A stretch of 64,000 bases of DNA from Sorex araneus (Eukaryota; Chordata; Mammalia; Eulipotyphla; Soricidae): NCBI RefSeq assembly GCF_027595985.1, contig NC_073313.1:84860899-84924898 (forward strand). Reading direction: 5' to 3'. Both the position numbers and the translations under genes were made by a program. Under the pieces are notes generated by a model, which saw nothing but the letters and a program-made list of their open reading frames with translations, was not told the DNA's origin and did no database searches. Shown piece by piece: positions 10,797 to 21,839 of the stretch; within the stretch, counting starts at the first letter, position 1; each line of letters opens with the position of its first letter.

Positions 10797-11726
10797 ATGG
10801 CTAGAATTGAAGATGAAAACATGACTCAAATTTCTGAATTTATCCTTTTGGGTTTTGGGAATCTCTATGGCTTTCAGTTTCTTCTTTTTGGAATATTTCT
10901 GGTCATCTATGTGATGACTCTCATGGGCAACATTGTAATTCTAATTGTGGTGTCATCTGATCGCTCTCTTCACACTCCCATGTATTTCTTTCTTGGCCAC
11001 TTCTCATTCCTAGAGATTAGTTACACTACAACAATAGAGCCTATGATGCTGAGAACATTGTTATCAGCTCACGTCCCTATTTCCTTCCCAAGTTGTGCTT
11101 GCCAGTTTTATTTTTTTGCTTCTCTGGTGGCTACAGAATGCTTCTTCCTGGCTGTTATGTCTTATGATCGCTACATTGCTATCTGTAACCCATTGCACTA
11201 CTCCAGCATCATGGATCATGGTGGTTGCTTACAGCTAGCTAGTGCTTCTTGGGTGGCTGGGTTTCTAGCACCCATCATTCTCATGGTCCTGATTTTCAGA
11301 TTAACATTCTGTGTAGCCAATGAGATTGATCACTTCTTCTGTGATTTGAAGCCAATCATGAAGCTAGCCTGTACAGATACTCAAGTAGCTGAGATGGCTT
11401 CTTTTATATGCACCTCACTATTTGCCCTAGGCCCCTTCCTACTAACTCTGGCTTCTTATACACACATCATCTCCACCATTCTGAGAATTCCCTCAACCAC
11501 AGGGAAGCAGAAGGCTTTTTCAACCTGTTCCTCCCACCTAACAGTGGTCAGTCTGTATTATGGGACATTAGGTATTGTCTATGGTTTCCCATCAGGGCCT
11601 GAGTATGAACACTTACTAAAGTTGCTTTCTCTACTTTATACAGTATTTACTCCTGCCCTCAATCCTATTATTTATACCTTAAGGAACAAGGATGTAAAAG
11701 TAGCCCTGAGAAAATTGGTGCAATGA
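10797..11726 (+). CDS. Olfactory receptor, class II, 309 aa
   Basis: Seven-transmembrane odorant receptor of the rhodopsin-like GPCR family, expected in the cilia of olfactory neurons where it signals through Golf. It is a complete frame of normal family length. Residues 8-10 (NMT) form an N-glycosylation sequon before the first membrane segment, which supports the first ATG over Met9. Visible hallmarks are GN at 44-45 (TM1), LHTPMYFFL 58-66, MSYDRYIAIC 121-130 (end of TM3), SY at 220-221 (TM5), KAFSTCSSH 239-247 (TM6) and NPIIYTLRN 289-297 (TM7). Cys100 and Cys182 are placed for the conserved disulfide. The start has G at -3 and +4. No disrupting lesion is seen, so the gene is probably functional. 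The wording (TECFFLAVMSYDRY, FLEISY) is closest in my judgement to families 6 and 11, but I cannot assign a symbol. No other receptor gene lies in the window, so it is solitary at this scale. Confidence 0.95.
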   Translation: MARIEDENMTQISEFILLGFGNLYGFQFLLFGIFLVIYVMTLMGNIVILIVVSSDRSLHTPMYFFLGHFSFLEISYTTTIEPMMLRTLLSAHVPISFPSCACQFYFFASLVATECFFLAVMSYDRYIAICNPLHYSSIMDHGGCLQLASASWVAGFLAPIILMVLIFRLTFCVANEIDHFFCDLKPIMKLACTDTQVAEMASFICTSLFALGPFLLTLASYTHIISTILRIPSTTGKQKAFSTCSSHLTVVSLYYGTLGIVYGFPSGPEYEHLLKLLSLLYTVFTPALNPIIYTLRNKDVKVALRKLVQ

Positions 11727-11889
11727 AAGATAGCCTTAATTAAAAGAAAGCTTTCCAGTGTTTTTGGTAATTTTTGAAAACCAGTGAAGTTGAAGTCTCT
11801 GTGATATAAAGACTTATTACTATGAAAGTGATATTCTTTCATTTGTTCAATACTTCTTTTCCACATTGATAAGACTTCTACTAAACTCT

Positions 11890-12160
11890 GCTAAACTCTT
11901 TTTTTGATAAACATTTAGTATGTTCCAGGCACTGAACTATGTTCTTTGCATCGGTTATTTTGCTAAATCCTTACAGTAACATATGAGTCATCTACTACTG
12001 CTATTCCATTTTAAAGATATCACAAATTAGTCCCTGAGATTCACTTGCTCAACTACTCACCTACGCAGTAATTAACTAGAGTGTGCATAAATATAGCCCA
12101 AGGTTTTCTTACCATCAAATTCATGATCTTTTCACTGACCAAGGAAAGCTCGGAATCTGT
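11890..12160 (-). mobile_element. MIR fossil
   Basis: Antisense MIR just downstream of the receptor gene: agtatgttccaggcactgaa, ttttgctaaatccttacagt, ttccattttaaagatatcac. The order matches the family. Confidence 0.75.
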
Positions 12161-13675
12161 GAGTGCTCAAAATTGACATGGAAGATATTACTATCTGCTA
12201 GTTTTTAGGGAATCATCACCAGAAGTGAAGTCAGAAGAAAAATAAAGTAATTTAAGCCAAAATCAGACTGTCTTCTTTCCCCATCTAATGTCTAGATAAA
12301 ATGCAATGGTATTAAAAATATCACGGGGACTAAACAGTTTTAGTTTTTAATTTCAATATTAATTTCTTTTAAAAATATCAAGAGTAATATAACAAATTTA
12401 ATAAATAAAAGCACATCCACACAGTAAAATCTAATATATGCACAAACAATAGCAGCAAGAATGAGTCATCTTGTATATGCTGATATAGAAAGAGCTCCAC
12501 AATAGATTGTAAATATGAAAAGAGGTATAATGAGACATATATAGTGTGTCATCATTTGTGTAGTCAAAGGTAAAGGTAAAACAATATTTATTTATAGCCG
12601 TAGATGCATAGACTATTCTAGAAAGATTCATTTGTATTGGTAATAACAGTTACTGTGCTAGAGAAAACTAAATAGAAGTGAATATTCTGTAAATAAATCA
12701 CTTACTCAAAAGTCATAAAAGTTTAACAAATCCTTATAAGTTATGAAAATTAAAATTGTTCACAACACACCTATATACCTTGCAAAAACAATCCTAGTTA
12801 CTTGAAAGGCTTATCTTCTCTCAAAGGTATATGCTGTCTAAAGGCAGGAACCTTATCAACTTATCTGTTTTCTACTTCAGTATTTCTCCCATTGATCCAT
12901 AAATACAAAATATGAATAGTATAAATGTTTAACATTTATCACTATCATTCACGATGGAGAATCTCAGTTGTTATCATAACACTTCCTAATAGTTTCATCT
13001 GTTACTATTTCTGGAATAGGGAAACAAAGGGGAAAATGTGATCTGTATGTGTGATATTCTTCTGATTTTATCATAGCAATATTACAATAAAGATCAGCAA
13101 GCGAGTGGGAATAAAGTATTTGTGCTTTTCTTGGTTTTGCCTTACAGATATCAGGGTATATTTACTATAATAAAAACTTGTTGACATTACCCCTGTGTTT
13201 AACCAACCTCTGCTACAAGAATGCTCAATTAGGAATAGAATAAAAGTTTCATACTCTTTATTATGATGTGATACTACAACTACTAACTGTGCCTCACCTA
13301 TCCTTGGCTACTTTGTTTTTATTATTAAAATACCAGATTAAATATCAAAAGTAAGTGTCACAAATTCTATGATGCTTTCACAAACCCTTAACCATTCCAC
13401 TAGTTATATTCTTTCCCCATATATCACTAAAATGCTTTATAAATATTTTTCTTTTGTATTGATTGTCCTATAAAATATTTGTTGCATATGATTCCTTTGT
13501 ACCTATTAATAAATTCCTTAAAGTAAAAAATCATGCTTGATTTATAACTTTTTGTCACCTACTTTCACCGCAGAAGATTCTTGCACTTAGAATAGGGTCT
13601 GTGGACCCTAAACTAAATATTCAAATAAACTTTTTAGTAGTTTAAAATTTATTTGGGAACCTTACCCACCAGTGT
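12161..13675. other. No gene seen; AT-rich DNA
   Basis: About 1.5 kb without a supported gene or repeat. Frames are under 70 codons and featureless. Confidence 0.5.
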
Positions 13676-13689
13676 GAGGACTTAATTCT

Positions 13690-13877
13690 TTTTTTTGTGT
13701 TTTTTTTTGGGGGGGGAGTGTCACACCCAGCAAGGCACAGGGGTTACTCCTGGCTCTGCACTCAGAAATTTCTCCTGGCGCTGCTCAGGGGACCATATGG
13801 GATGCTGGGAATTGAACCCAGGTCAGCCGCTTGCAAGGCAAACGCCCTACCCGCTGTGCTATCACTCCAGCCCTTAG
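13690..13877 (-). mobile_element. tRNA-headed SINE, A-tail type
   Basis: Full antisense copy with a T-rich tail that includes a G run near 13710. The flanks gaggacttaattct (13676-13689) and gaggacttacttct (13878-13891) form a 14-bp duplication with one mismatch. Confidence 0.9.
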
Positions 13878-14085
13878 GAGGACTTACTTCTAACTCTGTG
13901 AACTGGCATCTCTTCTGACTATGACCAGGGACTATATGTGCTACTGGGGCTAAAATCTGGGTTAGCTGGATGCATGGCAAGCATTTTAACCACTGTAGTT
14001 TCTCTGACTCCAGAAACTTTTTGAATAAATATACTAATAGATTGCTTTATTAAAATCAAACAATCCCAGAGAGGCAAAACGGTAT

Positions 14086-14870
14086 AGTAGAGATGGGATA
14101 TGTATTTCTATGTTCATTGCAGCACTGTTTACAATAGCCAGAATCTGGAAAAAAACAGAGTGCCCCAAAACAGATGACTGGTTAAAGTAACTCTGGTACA
14201 TCTACACAATGGAATACTATGTAGCTGTCAGAAAACATGAAGTCATGAAATTTGCATATAAATGGATCAACATGGAAAGTATCATGTTGAGTGAAATGAG
14301 TCAGAAAGAAAGAGACAGACATAGAAAGTTTGCACTCATATGTGGAATATAATGTAACTGAGAAGTACAAGTTGGCAACGATGCAACTTCTGGCAGATAT
14401 CTCTCTGGACTTAGTTACTAAAATACTAAATTACAGAAACCCAAAACTGAGAGGCTGCTAAGTGTGGTCACTCGACCTCATACCTCTTCATCCTCAGCAA
14501 TGGAAAACAAATTATCTAATGCTTCCTTTTCAGCAGGTCTGACTTTAGGGGAGAGACTCTCCAAACAATAATAGTGAGTTTTGTTGAAATATTGTATGCA
14601 ATCAAAGTGAAAGTAAAGTGAAATTTATTAGTTACACAGGTGGGGGGGGGCTTAGGGTGGGGGGCTAGGGGCGTGGGGGGGTTAGGGGTGTGAGGGGGCG
14701 GGGTGGAGCTATACTGGGATTCTTGGTGGTGGAATATGAGCACTGGTGAAGGGATGGGTATTCGAGCATTGTATAACTGAGACTTAAACCTGAAACTTTG
14801 TAACTTTCCACATGGTGACTCAATAAAAAATTACAAAATAAAAAAATTAAAAATAAAATAAAAAAAATAA
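14086..14870 (+). mobile_element. LINE-1 3' end with a variant 3' UTR
   Basis: ORF2 end (FIAALFTIARIW-like, then TDDWLK) runs to about 14350. It is followed by some 280 bp (14356-14640) not seen in the other L1 copies here. A very G-rich tract (14641-14706) and the usual L1 end (cactggtgaagggatgggta) with an A-rich tail follow. Either a distinct L1 subfamily or a chimaeric UTR. Confidence 0.8.
14641..14706 (+). other. G-quadruplex-prone tract in L1 3' UTR
   Basis: At least eight runs of three or more G within 66 bases. Other L1 ends here have G-rich runs at the same UTR position (about 660-700, 20650-20690, 59098-59140). A conserved G-rich 3' UTR tract is known for mammalian L1. Confidence 0.75.
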
Positions 14871-15995
14871 AATCACACAATTAGTTTAGATGAGTCAAAC
14901 ATCCCAACATCCATTTGACCCCTAGTCAATTGTTCTATTGTATAGCCTTATTATTTATCATGCAGATAGATATTTATCTGCCTAAAGACTGAACTACATA
15001 CATTCTATATAAGAATAAGATATCCTTAGCCTTGAAGTCTGAGATTTGATTTGGGGAAAATTTGAATACATAAAATGTGGTAAGAAGTACAGAATCTTGA
15101 GCATTTCTTCTTCAAATCAAAGAGCAGCATTGTCTTGGGCTCTTAGAAAGACAGGATAAAATATTAATTATTTGAATTTTATTCATTCTTCATAGTTTAA
15201 CATATTAAATATCCATTCTAACCAGTGCACCTACATAATCCCTCCTCAAATATGTTAAACCAAGGGAAAGTCAAAAGTCAAATGACCTAGGAATGAGACT
15301 GATCTATTGAATAAATAGTCCATTTCTGATACTTGTATTTCTATATCTGGAGCTGTAGGTCTTAATGACACGTAAGGTGTAAGATGTGTCTTGGAAAAGA
15401 AATGTGATGAAGATACAGGAAGCATATCTTCACTTGAAAAAGTAAAAACTCATTACCTCCTCCCAAATAACAGATGCCACATGCCAATGAGAAGGCAATA
15501 CATCCACCGAGAACAGCAATTAGAGATAATTGGATTTCTTTATTTTAATACCTTGGACAGGGACCCATTGCGCTCAGGTTAGGAGCTCTATTAAAGGCAA
15601 GCTGTTCTTTATGTATCACTTAATTCAAAGTATTTAAGGAGACTTATTACATTCTATAATATAGAAGGATAACTCAAACCCCCAAATGGCAGTTTGTGTA
15701 AGACTAAGGGTTTGATTCTTAATCCAGAAAGCAATTATAAAATCCTTCGAGAAATTTCTAAATTATGGTATGAAACTAATGACTTGAGAAAGGGTAGATA
15801 TCATTGCACAGATAACAGTTCAATTTGGCTTACCTTAAGCAAAATATAAGGACTAGAGTGAGAGATTCAGGTAAATGTTTAATTTTATGAACATTACATA
15901 TGCAAAAGTTCTAGGTGACTGTTGTAGTTTTAGCTATTAGGAAGAATAACAATATTATTCTTACAATAACAAAGCTGAAATTAGTGGAATCACCA
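14871..15995. other. No gene seen
   Basis: Unique-looking AT-rich DNA with no recognisable coding frame. Confidence 0.5.
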
Positions 15996-16200
15996 CTCAG
16001 AATAGCTTATGACCATTAGACATCAAGATCTCTGACTCTGTGGCCTTAAACAAGCAAATGAACTACTCATATTTAAGTCTCTCAATTGTAAAGTGGAAAT
16101 ACTAGTATATATTCCTTACCTCATAAGCTATTACAAGGATTAAAATATGTAATAAAAGATATAACACATTCAAAACTTTTGGCACAAGAGCTTTTCTATG
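15996..16200 (+). mobile_element. MIR fossil
   Basis: Plus-sense MIR core order: ctctgtggccttaaacaagc, then ctctcaattgtaaagtggaa, then acctcataagctattacaag. Confidence 0.7.
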
Positions 16201-16574
16201 TAAGTCATTATTCTAGTAGTTTCCATCATTAACACCAGTAGATTGCCTTGGGCCTTTTTCTGTTTAGACACAATAAAGAAATACTAACTTAAGAATACTT
16301 TAATAATTAAATAATTTTATGTAAGTCTGACATTTGAAATCAGAAGCTAGAAGAAGGAAAGATTTGTCAGCTTTGCTACTGTCTCATCTTTGGGATTTTT
16401 TGGGGAACGTCCTCTCTTTGAAAGGCAAAATATTGAATGACCAGTAAGGTATTTAATAAGTTGGTTGATGGAGCATGTCTGCAAAAACTTTAGATCCTGT
16501 TGTCTAAACTGAGGCATTAAATGACAAGACCAACAGCTTTGGTCTTAATTTCTTTTTAAAAAATTCTTTTTTGA

Positions 16575-16995
16575 GGGGCTGGAGCAATAGCACAGCAGGT
16601 AGGGCGTTTGCCTTGCACGCGGCAGACCCAGGTTCGATTCCCAGCATCCCATATGGTCCCCTGAGCACCGCCAGGAGTAATTCCTGAGTGCAAAGCCAGG
16701 AGTAACCCCTATACATTGCCAGGTGTGACCCTGTCACTGTCATCCCGTTGCTCATCGATTTGTTCAAGCAGGCACCATTAACGTCTCTCATTGAGAGACT
16801 TATTGTTACTATTTTTGGCATACCAAATATGCACGGGTAGCTTGCCAGGCTCTTCCGCGCGGGCTCCATACTCTGGTAGCTTGTTGGGCTCTCCGAGAGG
16901 GGTGGAGGAATTGAACTCGGGTCGGCTGCGTGAAAGGCGAACGCCCAACTGCTGTGCTATCGCTCCAGCCCAGGTGTGACCCAAAAAGCAAAAAA
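16575..16995 (+). mobile_element. A-tail SINE, interrupted by another SINE
   Basis: Plus-sense SINE with A box tagcacagcagg and perfect B box ggttcgattcc. It runs to 16731 and resumes at 16970 with its A-rich end (gacccaaaaagcaaaaa). The break is the nested SINE at 16732-16969. Confidence 0.9.
16732..16969 (-). mobile_element. RTE-tail SINE (type B) nested in an A-tail SINE
   Basis: Full antisense type B copy from the tail (tgtcactgtcatcccgttgc) to the tRNA-like head. The host sequence ccaggtgtgaccc is duplicated at 16719-16731 and 16970-16982, so it is a clean, separate insertion. Confidence 0.92.
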
Positions 16996-17009
16996 AAAAA
17001 AATTCTTTT

Positions 17010-17895
17010 TTGATTTATGGAAAATAGTTTGACGATATCTCAGTAAATTAAGAATTAAGCTTCTGTATGAACTAGCAAGCAATTTCACTTCTGGGTATCT
17101 ACACCCAGGAGACAAAAATATTCATTCAGAAAGATAGATATATATATATATATACACACACACATATTTACATATATATTGACTTCAGCACCTAGTACAA
17201 CAGCTTAGTACATATATACAGAATAAACCTGGGCATCCAGCAATAGATAAGTGCAGAGTGTAGATACAAGATTCCATTGTGTATATATATACACTATATA
17301 TATACATATATATATATATACAATGGAATACTACACAACTTTAAGGAACAACTAAATGATGCAATTCATTGGAACATGCATGGAACTGGAAGATATTATG
17401 TAATGAAGTAAACCAGAAGAAGAAAGATAAACACAGGATAAAGACCACTTACATGTGGAACATAGAATAATTGATGAGGGAATCAATGTTTGAAAGGGGG
17501 ATGCCAAATTACCCTTGGTTCCAGAAGAGAAGGAAAGAGAAGGAAATAAATTGATAAAGGAATAAGAGTTGGATGGAAACCCAGAGGGAGCTGGAATCAA
17601 TGGGATCTGAGTACATCAGCTGTATAAAGGAGTGATATCGATTCATATCCAAACCACTGAGTCAACAGCACTAAAAAAAGATCTGAATTTCATTCAACAA
17701 CCAAACTTAAAACTGTACCTGTCAAAATGATAGACTGGAAATGGGAGGGTGGATGGAAGTGAACCTGGGAACCTTGGTGGAAGGAAGAAAATATTGGTGG
17801 TAAGATTGTTGTTGAAATAGTGTGTCTAAAACCCAACTATGAATAACTTTGTAAATCATGATGATTTAATATTTGATAAAATAAAAATAATTAAT
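17010..17895 (+). mobile_element. Old LINE-1 3' end
   Basis: Decayed ORF2 end (ttcacttctgggtatctaca, then atacaatggaatactacaca) and a 3' UTR ending in taaaataaaaataatt. The ORF2 part is expanded by TA/CA repeats at 17137-17165 and 17280-17330. The 17280-17330 run is self-complementary. Confidence 0.75.
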
Positions 17896-18564
17896 ATCTG
17901 CTCAAAAATACTCCTCCTATCTTAACTGTAATGTGTTCCTTAATAACACCAAATCAAGATCAGCATACCTATCTCTATATTTCAGACCTTCTGCTTGCTC
18001 CTTCACACTTCCTCCTAATTGACACCCCTGGGATCTTTTTGGAACTGGAATAGAATTGTTCTCCCTTATGTCTGAATTCTAGCACCTTCTAAGCCTGACC
18101 TCCAGAATATCAGCACATACATATGCACATCTCCTGAATCAAGCAGCTGTGTATGCAGCCACACAACTGATTACTCATCACACCTCACACTACTCACACT
18201 TATATTTAATGCCACATGGTGGAAATGGACAGGGAAGGAAAGAGCAAAACACAGTCTAATCCGTCAGAGGCTCCTAGGAGGCTAAGTCCAAAGATACACC
18301 CTCAGTGGAGAAGAAGAACACAAACTTAATGGGGGAAGGCACTAGAAACCCATCAAGTTCAATTAGTGAAAATAATAACATGGAAGGTTCTACTAATACC
18401 AAACAGCTCTGAAAACTCAGAGAATGCCTTTAATGGCACTACATTGAGGATGTTTAATGAGCTCAATAAAACAATGGCGCAGGTATTCAGCAAAGCACAA
18501 GAAAGTTTGATAACTGATATGAAAATATTAAAATAAGAAATGACAGAAAAAGTAGGTGATATGA

Positions 18565-18750
18565 AAAATCAGAGGCCAGAGTGCAAGTACAGTACGTGTT
18601 TGCCTTGCAGGCGGCTGACCCAGGGATAATTCCTGGCACCCCATGTGGTTATGCTGAGTCTGCCAGAGCCTGGAGTACAGACCAGGAGTAAGCCCTAAGC
18701 ACAGAGCCAGGGGTAAGCCCTGAGCACTGCCGGGATTCTAAAACAAACAA
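18565..18750 (+). mobile_element. A-tail SINE, diverged
   Basis: Plus-sense copy: gtttgccttgcaggcggctg, a damaged B box, an accaggagtaagcc motif that is partly duplicated, and a short A-rich end. Confidence 0.75.
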
Positions 18751-18938
18751 AAATCTCAGTAGAAAATCCGAGTGTCAGATAAGATCAGTTAACAAAGATT
18801 GAGGAGTTCCAAGAAGCAGGAAAACTCTAGAGGACAACCAAAAATGGAAAAAGACCCTAAGAGAAATTAACAGGACACCAGAGTACTGTCAGATGAGTTG
18901 AAAAGGAATATTATAAGAAACATCAAAGTACATTAAGG

Positions 18939-19109
18939 GGCTGGAGTGGTAGCATGACGAGTAAGGCATTTGTCTTGCATGCAGCCGACCCAGGTTCGAT
19001 TCACAGCATCCCATCTGGTCCCCCGAGTACTGCCTGAAGTAATTCCTGTGTGCATGAACCAGGAGTAACCCCTGCGCATTGCCAGGTGTGACCCAAAAAG
19101 AAAAAAAAA
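18939..19109 (+). mobile_element. tRNA-headed SINE, A-tail type
   Basis: Full plus-sense copy with B box ggttcgattca and an A-rich tail. It is flanked by tacattaagg at 18929-18938 and 19110-19119, a 10-bp duplication. Confidence 0.9.
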
Positions 19110-19320
19110 TACATTAAGGTAAATTGATGAAGATCCCTGTGTTGTAGATATCATAGATAATAATTTCCCAGAGTTGAGGCGTTAAGCACCCAGATCCAAG
19201 AGATATGAAAGATTGCAGCAAATATAGACACAAATAGAAAATATCCAAGACACATAGTAAGTCAGAATTACAAAATCCAGACATAATATTGGAAACAGCA
19301 AGATTTGAAAATACAATTAA

Positions 19321-20838
19321 TGGAGGAGGGAAAGCCTCTTTAACGAATGGTGCTGGCATAACTGGACAACAACATGCAAAAAAATGAGCTTAGACCTCGA
19401 CCTAACACCATGCACAAAAGTCAGATCAAAATGGATTAAAGACCTCAACATCAGATAAGAATCTGTTAGGTACATTGAAGACAAGGTCGGCAAATCCCTC
19501 CACGATGTTGAAGCTAAAGGTATCTTCAGAGAAGACACACCACTGACCAACCAAGTGGAATCAGAGATAAACAGATGGGACTATATTAAACTAAGAAGCT
19601 TCTGCACCTCAAAAGAAACAGTGACTAAAATACAAAGACAATCTACATAATGGTAAAACTTATTCACCCAATACCCATCTGACAAGGAATTGATATCAAG
19701 GATATATAAGGCACTGGTTGAACTCTACAAGAAGAAAACATCCAACCCCATCAGAAAATGGGGAAAAGAAATGAACAGAAAATTTCTCAAGAAAGAAATA
19801 CGAGTGGACAAAATGCACATGAAAAAAATGCTCCTCATCACTAATCATAAGGGAGATGCAGATCAAAACACTATGAGATATCACCTCACACCACAGAGAC
19901 TGGCACATATCCAAAAGATCAAAAGCAACTGCTGTTGGCGTGGATGTGGGGAGGAGGGGAACCTCCTTCACTTCTGGTGGGAATGCTGACTGGTTTAACC
20001 CTCTTGGAAAACAGTATGGGCGCTTCTCAAAAAATTAGAAATTGAGCTCCCATTTGACTCAGCAATACCACTTCTGGGAATATATCACAGAGAGGCAAAA
20101 AAGTATAGACGAAATTACATCTACACTTGTATGTTCACTGCAGCACTGTTTACAAAAGCCAGAATCTGGATAAAACCCGAGTGCCCGGGAACAGATGATT
20201 GGTTAAAGAAACTTTGGTACATCTATACAATGGAATACTATGCAGCAGTTACAAAAGATGAAGTTATGAAATTTTCATACAAGTGGATCAACATGGAAAG
20301 TATCATGCTAAGGGAAATAAGTAAGAAAGAGAGGGACAGACATACAAATATTGCACTCATTTGTGGAATATAAAGTAACAGAATTGGAGACTAACACCCA
20401 AGAGTAGCTGAGATAAGTACCAGGAGGTTTGCTCCACAGCTTGCAAATAGGCTGCACATGCTGGGGAAAAATGCAGCCCAAATAGAGAAGGGAACACCAA
20501 GTAAAGGGGGTCTGGAGGATCTGCTTGGGATGGGAGATGTGGGCTGAACATAGACTATAGACCAAACATGATGGCCACTCCATACCTCTATTGCAAACCA
20601 CAACACCCCAAAGGAGAGAGAGAGCAGAAGCAATGCCCTGCCACAGAGGCGGGGGTGGGGGTGGGGTGCAGTGGTGGTGGTGGGAAGGATACTGGGATCA
20701 TTGGTAGTGGAGAATGGGCACCGGTCAAAGGATGGGTACTTGGTTATTGTGTAACTGAAACGCAAGCATGAAAGTTTGTAAGTCTACAACTATACCAGAA
20801 GTGTTTCATTGATAAAAAATAAAAAACAAATAAAAATT
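19321..20838 (+). mobile_element. LINE-1 3' third, nested in an older L1
   Basis: Encodes the C-terminal part of ORF2 with stops and frameshifts. Positions 19690-19989 carry the terminal cysteine motif CWRGCGEEGNLLHFWWEC (C-x3-C-x7-H-x4-C). Positions 20131-20373 carry the last 80 codons (DDWLKKLWYIYTMEYYAA). The 3' UTR runs to an A-rich tail, with a GA run near 20612 and a G-rich tract at 20650. Flanks aaaatacaattaa (19308-19320) and aaaatgcagttaa (20839-20851) match at 11 of 13 bases. The older L1 resumes beyond. Confidence 0.88.
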
Positions 20839-21106
20839 AAAATGCAGTTAAATATACTCAAATAATAAATGAAAGCCCATAATATTCACAACAAATCTAT
20901 CAAATGAAACTATGACCAGAAGAGAATAGTGGAATTTAGGAAGGGAAAATCATATCAATGATAAAATCTCCTCACCAGAAATACTCAGCTAGATCATCAT
21001 TCAGATTTAAAGGAATACTGAGCTTCATGAACAGACAATGGTTTGGGGAATTCATAGGCTTGATACCAGTTTTGCAATAAGCATAAAACGAGCTTCTTTT
21101 TAAAAA

Positions 21107-21178
21107 AAGGCAGCCAGAGTGAGCATCAATTACAGCTGGTGTAGCACTCCCAAAATAAAATAAATAAATAAATAAATA
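21107..21178 (+). repeat. Short A-rich/(TAAA)n tail
   Basis: Ends in aataaataaataaataa. It may be the tail of a very short, unidentifiable retroposed piece. Confidence 0.4.
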
Positions 21179-21179
21179 G

Positions 21180-21577
21180 CAAGAGACACCTTAGCACTTT
21201 TCCATTCAGTATGACATTCAGTAACGGTGCTTATGGTTGCTCTCTACTGGATTAATAAAGTTCAATTTACACCTAGCTTGTTACATAATTTTATACCTTT
21301 TTAATAATAAACTAATGTTTTATTTATATTGAATGTGCTATGTTCAGGTTATTTTTTACATTCATGGAGATTTTAGGCTCCATTTATACAGTTTAACACA
21401 TAGAAAATGGTAATTATGTAAAACTTTGAATATTTATTCTTTAATGTATGTCTACAAGAACCTCAATAATTACCCTATAGTAATCACTCCACATATTTGA
21501 TGAATAAATGAGCAAATGTTTTTGGAATTATCACTTTGATTAGTCCATAGGTAGATGTTCATTGATATTTATAAGAT
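21180..21577. other. No gene seen
   Basis: AT-rich unique-looking DNA between the L1 block and the next SINE. Confidence 0.5.
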
Positions 21578-21594
21578 GAGTAGCTGAGTATTTA

Positions 21595-21778
21595 TTTATT
21601 TATTTATTTATTTGGCTTTTTGGGTCACACTCAGCGATGCTCAGGGCTGACTCCTGGCTCATGCATTCAGGAATCACTCCTGGCGGTGCTCATGGGACCA
21701 TATGGGATGCTGGGAATCGAACCCGGGTAGGCTGCATGCAAGGCAAAGGCCTACCCGCTGTGCTATCGCTCCAGACCT
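21595..21778 (-). mobile_element. tRNA-headed SINE, A-tail type
   Basis: Antisense full copy with a (TTTA)n tail and B box complement ggaatcgaacccg. It is flanked by gagtagctgagtattta (21578-21594) and gagtagctgaatattta (21779-21795), 16 of 17 identical. Confidence 0.92.
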
Positions 21779-21839
21779 GAGTAGCTGAATATTTAAAACA
21801 TACCCAAATTCTCTTTTACTCCTCATGTCAAAAATATGG

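Larger units (their letters stand above)
18220..21080 (+). mobile_element. Old LINE-1, ORF1 to ORF1-ORF2 junction, much interrupted
   Basis: The pieces 18220-18565, 18750-18938, 19110-19320 and 20839-21080 read in order like the coiled-coil and C-terminal ORF1 region of a mammalian L1 (for example catagtaagtcagaattac and gatcatcattcagatttaaa). They are separated by two SINEs and a younger L1. No frame survives. The family call comes from recalled ORF1-region wording. Confidence 0.6.

Noticed and set aside
16620..16645. Perfect B-box words that suggest tRNA genes
   Set aside because: They recur in every SINE head and lack a foldable tRNA around them. They are Pol III promoter remnants of SINEs, not tRNA genes.
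16504..16991. Overlapping frames on both strands near 16.5-17.0 kb
   Set aside because: All lie within the nested SINE pair.
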